A stretch of DNA of 6,414 bases from UCB3 sp964415605 (GTDB lineage Bacteria; Chloroflexota; Anaerolineae; Epilineales; Epilineaceae): positions 1 through 6,414 of the forward strand of contig CAYQBA010000227.1 in the NCBI GenBank assembly GCA_964415605.1. Direction: 5' to 3'. The notes under the pieces are model-generated. The model did no database searches. It saw nothing but the letters and a program-made list of their open reading frames with translations, and was not told the origin of the DNA. Positions 5,386 through 6,414 of the stretch are shown piece after piece. How positions within the stretch are numbered: the stretch's first letter is position 1; each line of letters opens with the position of its first letter. A program made the position numbers and the translations under genes.

Positions 5386-6414
5386 AGCCGCCCCGCCAGT
5401 TGCGCCGCGCGCTGGCTGAGCCCCGCGAACGGCCGCCCGCGGAGCCGTTCGGCGGCCCGCTCCAACGCCGCCGCGGCGGTCTCGCGATCCCCGGCTTCGA
5501 GCGCCACCTCGGCCCGGCGCAGGTCGATGTCGGCCTGGAGGAACGGCGACTGCAGGCTCGCCGCCGACCGGGCGGCCGCCGCCAGGAGATCGGCGGCTTG
5601 CGGCAGCCGGCCGCGCCCGCGCTCCACCGCGCCGAGGTTGGCGATGCTGTTGGCCACCTGCTCCGGGTTGCCCGCCAGCTCGGCTTCGGACCGGGCCTTG
5701 CGCAGCCAGCCTTCGGCATCGTCCCACCGCGCTTCGGCCAGGGCGACCTCGCCGGCCACGCTGTACAGCCACTGCCGCGCCGGTGCCAGGTCCGCGGCCT
5801 GCACCATGGCCAGGCCCGCGGCCAGGTGGGCGTGGGCATCCGGCAGGTCGCCGGCTGCCAGCGCGTTGTGGGCGGCGTTGTTGTGCCCGAGCGCCTCGAT
5901 CAGCCGATCGCCGGCCGCCCGCGCGAGGGCGATCGCCTCGCGGAACGCCTCGCGGGCGGCCTCGATGTTGCCCTCCCGGGCGCGCAGGTTGCCGATCTCG
6001 AACTGGCTGCCGGCAAGCACCGACGGCAGGCCGTGCTCGCGCGCGAGGCGCGCGGCGGTGCGCAGGCGGGCTTCGGCCTGGGCCAGCCCGGCCGTGTCGT
6101 CCTGGCGGTCCGCGGCCAGGAGCACCTGCGCGAGCGCCAGCGCGTCGGGGTCGTCGATGCCTTGCAGGTGCGCCAGTCCCTGGCGGGTCCACGCGGCGAT
6201 CTTGTCGGCCTGGCCGGTGCCGAGGTACGTGCCCGCCAGGCCGAGGCAGGCCTGGGCCGCGCCGCGCGCGTCGCCGGCGGCCGCGAAGCCGCCCAGCGCG
6301 GCTTCGAACGCCGCGCGCGCGCCGGTCACGTTGCCTGACCGCACCTGGCTGCGGGCCAGCGCGAGCGCCCGCTCGGGCGTGGGATCGAGGGCCGCGGCGC
6401 GCGCGTAGAGCGTG
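5373..6414 (-). CDS. TPR-repeat protein (N-terminus outside window)
   Basis: The visible 346 codons form about eight tetratricopeptide-like repeats of roughly 35-45 residues, helix pairs used for protein-protein contact. Examples: SQFEIGNLRAREGNIEAAREAF, SIANLGAVERGRGRLPQAADLL and LRRAEVALEAGDRETAAAALERA, with the typical small residues and the Gly/Asn-to-Ala turn. The frame stays open past the GTG at 6344 to the edge (TLYARAAALDPTPERALALA...), and that upstream part is already TPR-like, so 6344 is not the start and the gene continues outside. The protein ends with Arg/Ala-rich helices (RGRPFAGLSQRAAQLAGRLAGA) and no visible C-terminal enzyme or membrane domain. Long TPR arrays like this often form the C-terminal half of AAA/NB-ARC or kinase-type regulators, but the N-terminal domain is not visible. 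It converges on the reductase gene with a 12-bp gap. Confidence 0.85.
   Translation of the reverse strand, partial: TLYARAAALDPTPERALALARSQVRSGNVTGARAAFEAALGGFAAAGDARGAAQACLGLAGTYLGTGQADKIAAWTRQGLAHLQGIDDPDALALAQVLLAADRQDDTAGLAQAEARLRTAARLAREHGLPSVLAGSQFEIGNLRAREGNIEAAREAFREAIALARAAGDRLIEALGHNNAAHNALAAGDLPDAHAHLAAGLAMVQAADLAPARQWLYSVAGEVALAEARWDDAEGWLRKARSEAELAGNPEQVANSIANLGAVERGRGRLPQAADLLAAAARSAASLQSPFLQADIDLRRAEVALEAGDRETAAAALERAAERLRGRPFAGLSQRAAQLAGRLAGA

Noticed and set aside
6342..6344. GTG start for the TPR protein
   Set aside because: The frame stays open upstream to the window edge and that part is already TPR-like, so the gene is truncated by the window.

Overview
The window is a very G+C-rich bacterial segment with five protein-coding genes, two of them cut by the window edges, plus a roughly 305-bp non-coding palindromic element. 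No rRNA, tRNA, CRISPR array, transposase or phage gene is visible. The sequence does not fix the organism. The very high G+C, a class II HMG-CoA reductase, a cyanophycin-synthetase-like Mur ligase, a long TPR protein and a GC-hairpin MITE-like repeat would all fit an environmental bacterium such as a Chloroflexota or Myxococcota member; this is inference only.

Layout. Bases 1-1440 (+) encode a Mur ligase-family enzyme most like the C-terminal ligase half of cyanophycin synthetase, with its N-terminus outside the window. Immediately after its stop codon lies a nested inverted-repeat element (1442-1746), made of a perfect 21-bp outer and a perfect 35-bp inner inverted repeat, each inner arm carrying its own short GC hairpin. 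Next come two tandem hairpins (1777-1856) that fold best as minus-strand RNA and probably end the following gene. Bases 1866-2498 (-) encode a small secreted six-cysteine protein of unknown function. It is divergent from 2733-3833 (+), an exported protein with about six propeller-like repeats; the 234-bp gap between them is AT-richer than its surroundings and should hold both promoters. A strong stem-loop (3916-3955) closes the + gene. Bases 4041-5360 (+) encode a complete class II HMG-CoA reductase preceded by short direct repeats. Bases 5373-6414 (-) encode a TPR-repeat protein running off the right edge; it converges on the reductase across a 12-bp gap, with a hairpin whose loop holds the TPR stop codon.

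How the genes work together. Strand changes, hairpins and gaps suggest mostly single-gene transcription units rather than one operon. The reductase has no other mevalonate or HMG-CoA gene beside it here, so the direction of its reaction cannot be read from context. The divergent secreted pair is the only arrangement that hints at co-regulation. I see no convincing undescribed multi-gene system; the most unusual structure is the nested palindromic element.
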